This document shows positions 31,381 to 31,643 of a stretch of 31,643 nucleotides of DNA, piece after piece (the stretch's first letter is position 1; each line of letters begins with the position of its first letter). The notes beneath the pieces are model-generated. The model did not search any database, was not told where the DNA came from, and saw nothing but the letters and a program-made list of their open reading frames with translations. Both the position numbers and the translations under genes were made by a program. The DNA comes from a virus. The stretch spans positions 1 through 31,643 of the IMG/VR virus record IMGVR_UViG_3300020404_001579. One strand, written 5' to 3'.

Positions 31381-31643
31381 TATTCAGCAAACTCCTCGTT
31401 ATGATCAATTACAGCTTCTTCGGCTGCATTGTCGATATTTACCATTTGAGCTTCTTTTGCTGGCAAATCGGCCATGATCATCTCGAGTTTTTCACCTGTC
31501 CAATTCTTACGATATTCTAATGTTTCTTCACCTACGCTATCTATATACTTGTAGCGATTGCCTTGTTTTTCAAGTAAGCCTTTTGCTTCTAACAAATCAA
31601 ACATACCTGAATATGGATCCATACCTGTTTCATATGGAATCTT
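31380..31643 (-). CDS. uvsX: UvsX recombinase, C-terminal fragment
   Basis: Only the last ~87 residues are in the window; the 5' part lies beyond the right edge. The visible GMDPYSGMFDLLEAKGLLEK matches T4 UvsX GIDPYSGLLDMALELGF, and SVGEETLEYRKNW matches DEETGEMIREEKSW. UvsX is the RecA-like strand-exchange protein of T4-type phages. The acidic tail ending HNEEFAE is like the acidic C-terminus of T4 UvsX. An internal ATG at 31622 should not be taken as the start. Confidence 0.85.
   Translation of the reverse strand, partial: KIPYETGMDPYSGMFDLLEAKGLLEKQGNRYKYIDSVGEETLEYRKNWTGEKLEMIMADLPAKEAQMVNIDNAAEEAVIDHNEEFAE

Overview
The window looks like part of the genome of a T4-like marine myovirus. 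The evidence is a set of T4-type replication and recombination genes (UvsX C-terminus, UvsY, UvsW, a gp61-type primase), a block of long tail-fibre-like structural genes, and very dense packing in which most neighbouring genes overlap by 1 to 30 bases. The DNA is AT-rich, and many of the uncharacterised proteins resemble what I remember of cyanophage and pelagiphage accessory proteins. The host is therefore probably a marine picocyanobacterium or a SAR11-type bacterium, but no photosynthesis gene or other host-specific marker is present. Almost everything is on the minus strand, so transcription runs mainly from the right end to the left. I saw no rRNA, tRNA or CRISPR array, and there is no stretch of 300 bases without a gene.

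Read in the direction of transcription, the right end (31643 to 30703) is a recombination cluster: the end of uvsX, a small acidic gene and uvsY. Next (30706 to 20219) is an inserted glycan and surface-sugar island. It holds two FkbM-type methyltransferases, GT-A glycosyltransferases, a sugar epimerase/dehydratase, a short UDP-sugar dehydrogenase, a nucleotidyltransferase-cupin fusion, a sulfotransferase, a SAM methyltransferase and four related proteins with the RxHP layout of capsule (KpsC/KpsS-like) transferases. Two genes of this island (21114 to 22545) lie on the plus strand. Then come an unknown 383-residue protein, uvsW, and a second sugar block (17066 to 15041) with a cupin, kdsA and kdsB.

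The stretch 15059 to 12882 holds small genes of unknown function and a 189-residue protein that looks like a condensed DNA polymerase III alpha catalytic core. A lone plus-strand gene (12533 to 12901) separates this from the structural block (12499 to 2889): two beta-sandwich proteins, three long fibre proteins with modular N-termini, and a 12-repeat propeller-like protein. One fibre protein carries a cupredoxin domain with all four type-1 copper ligands. The left end has an unknown coiled-coil protein, the primase, three tiny overlapping ORFs and the start of a NodU/CmcH-type carbamoyltransferase.

Taken together, the phage seems able to supply CMP-Kdo (KdsA, KdsB) and may use it through the RxHP proteins, with further sulfation, methylation and perhaps carbamoylation of a glycan. 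The target (host envelope or virion) cannot be read from the sequence.
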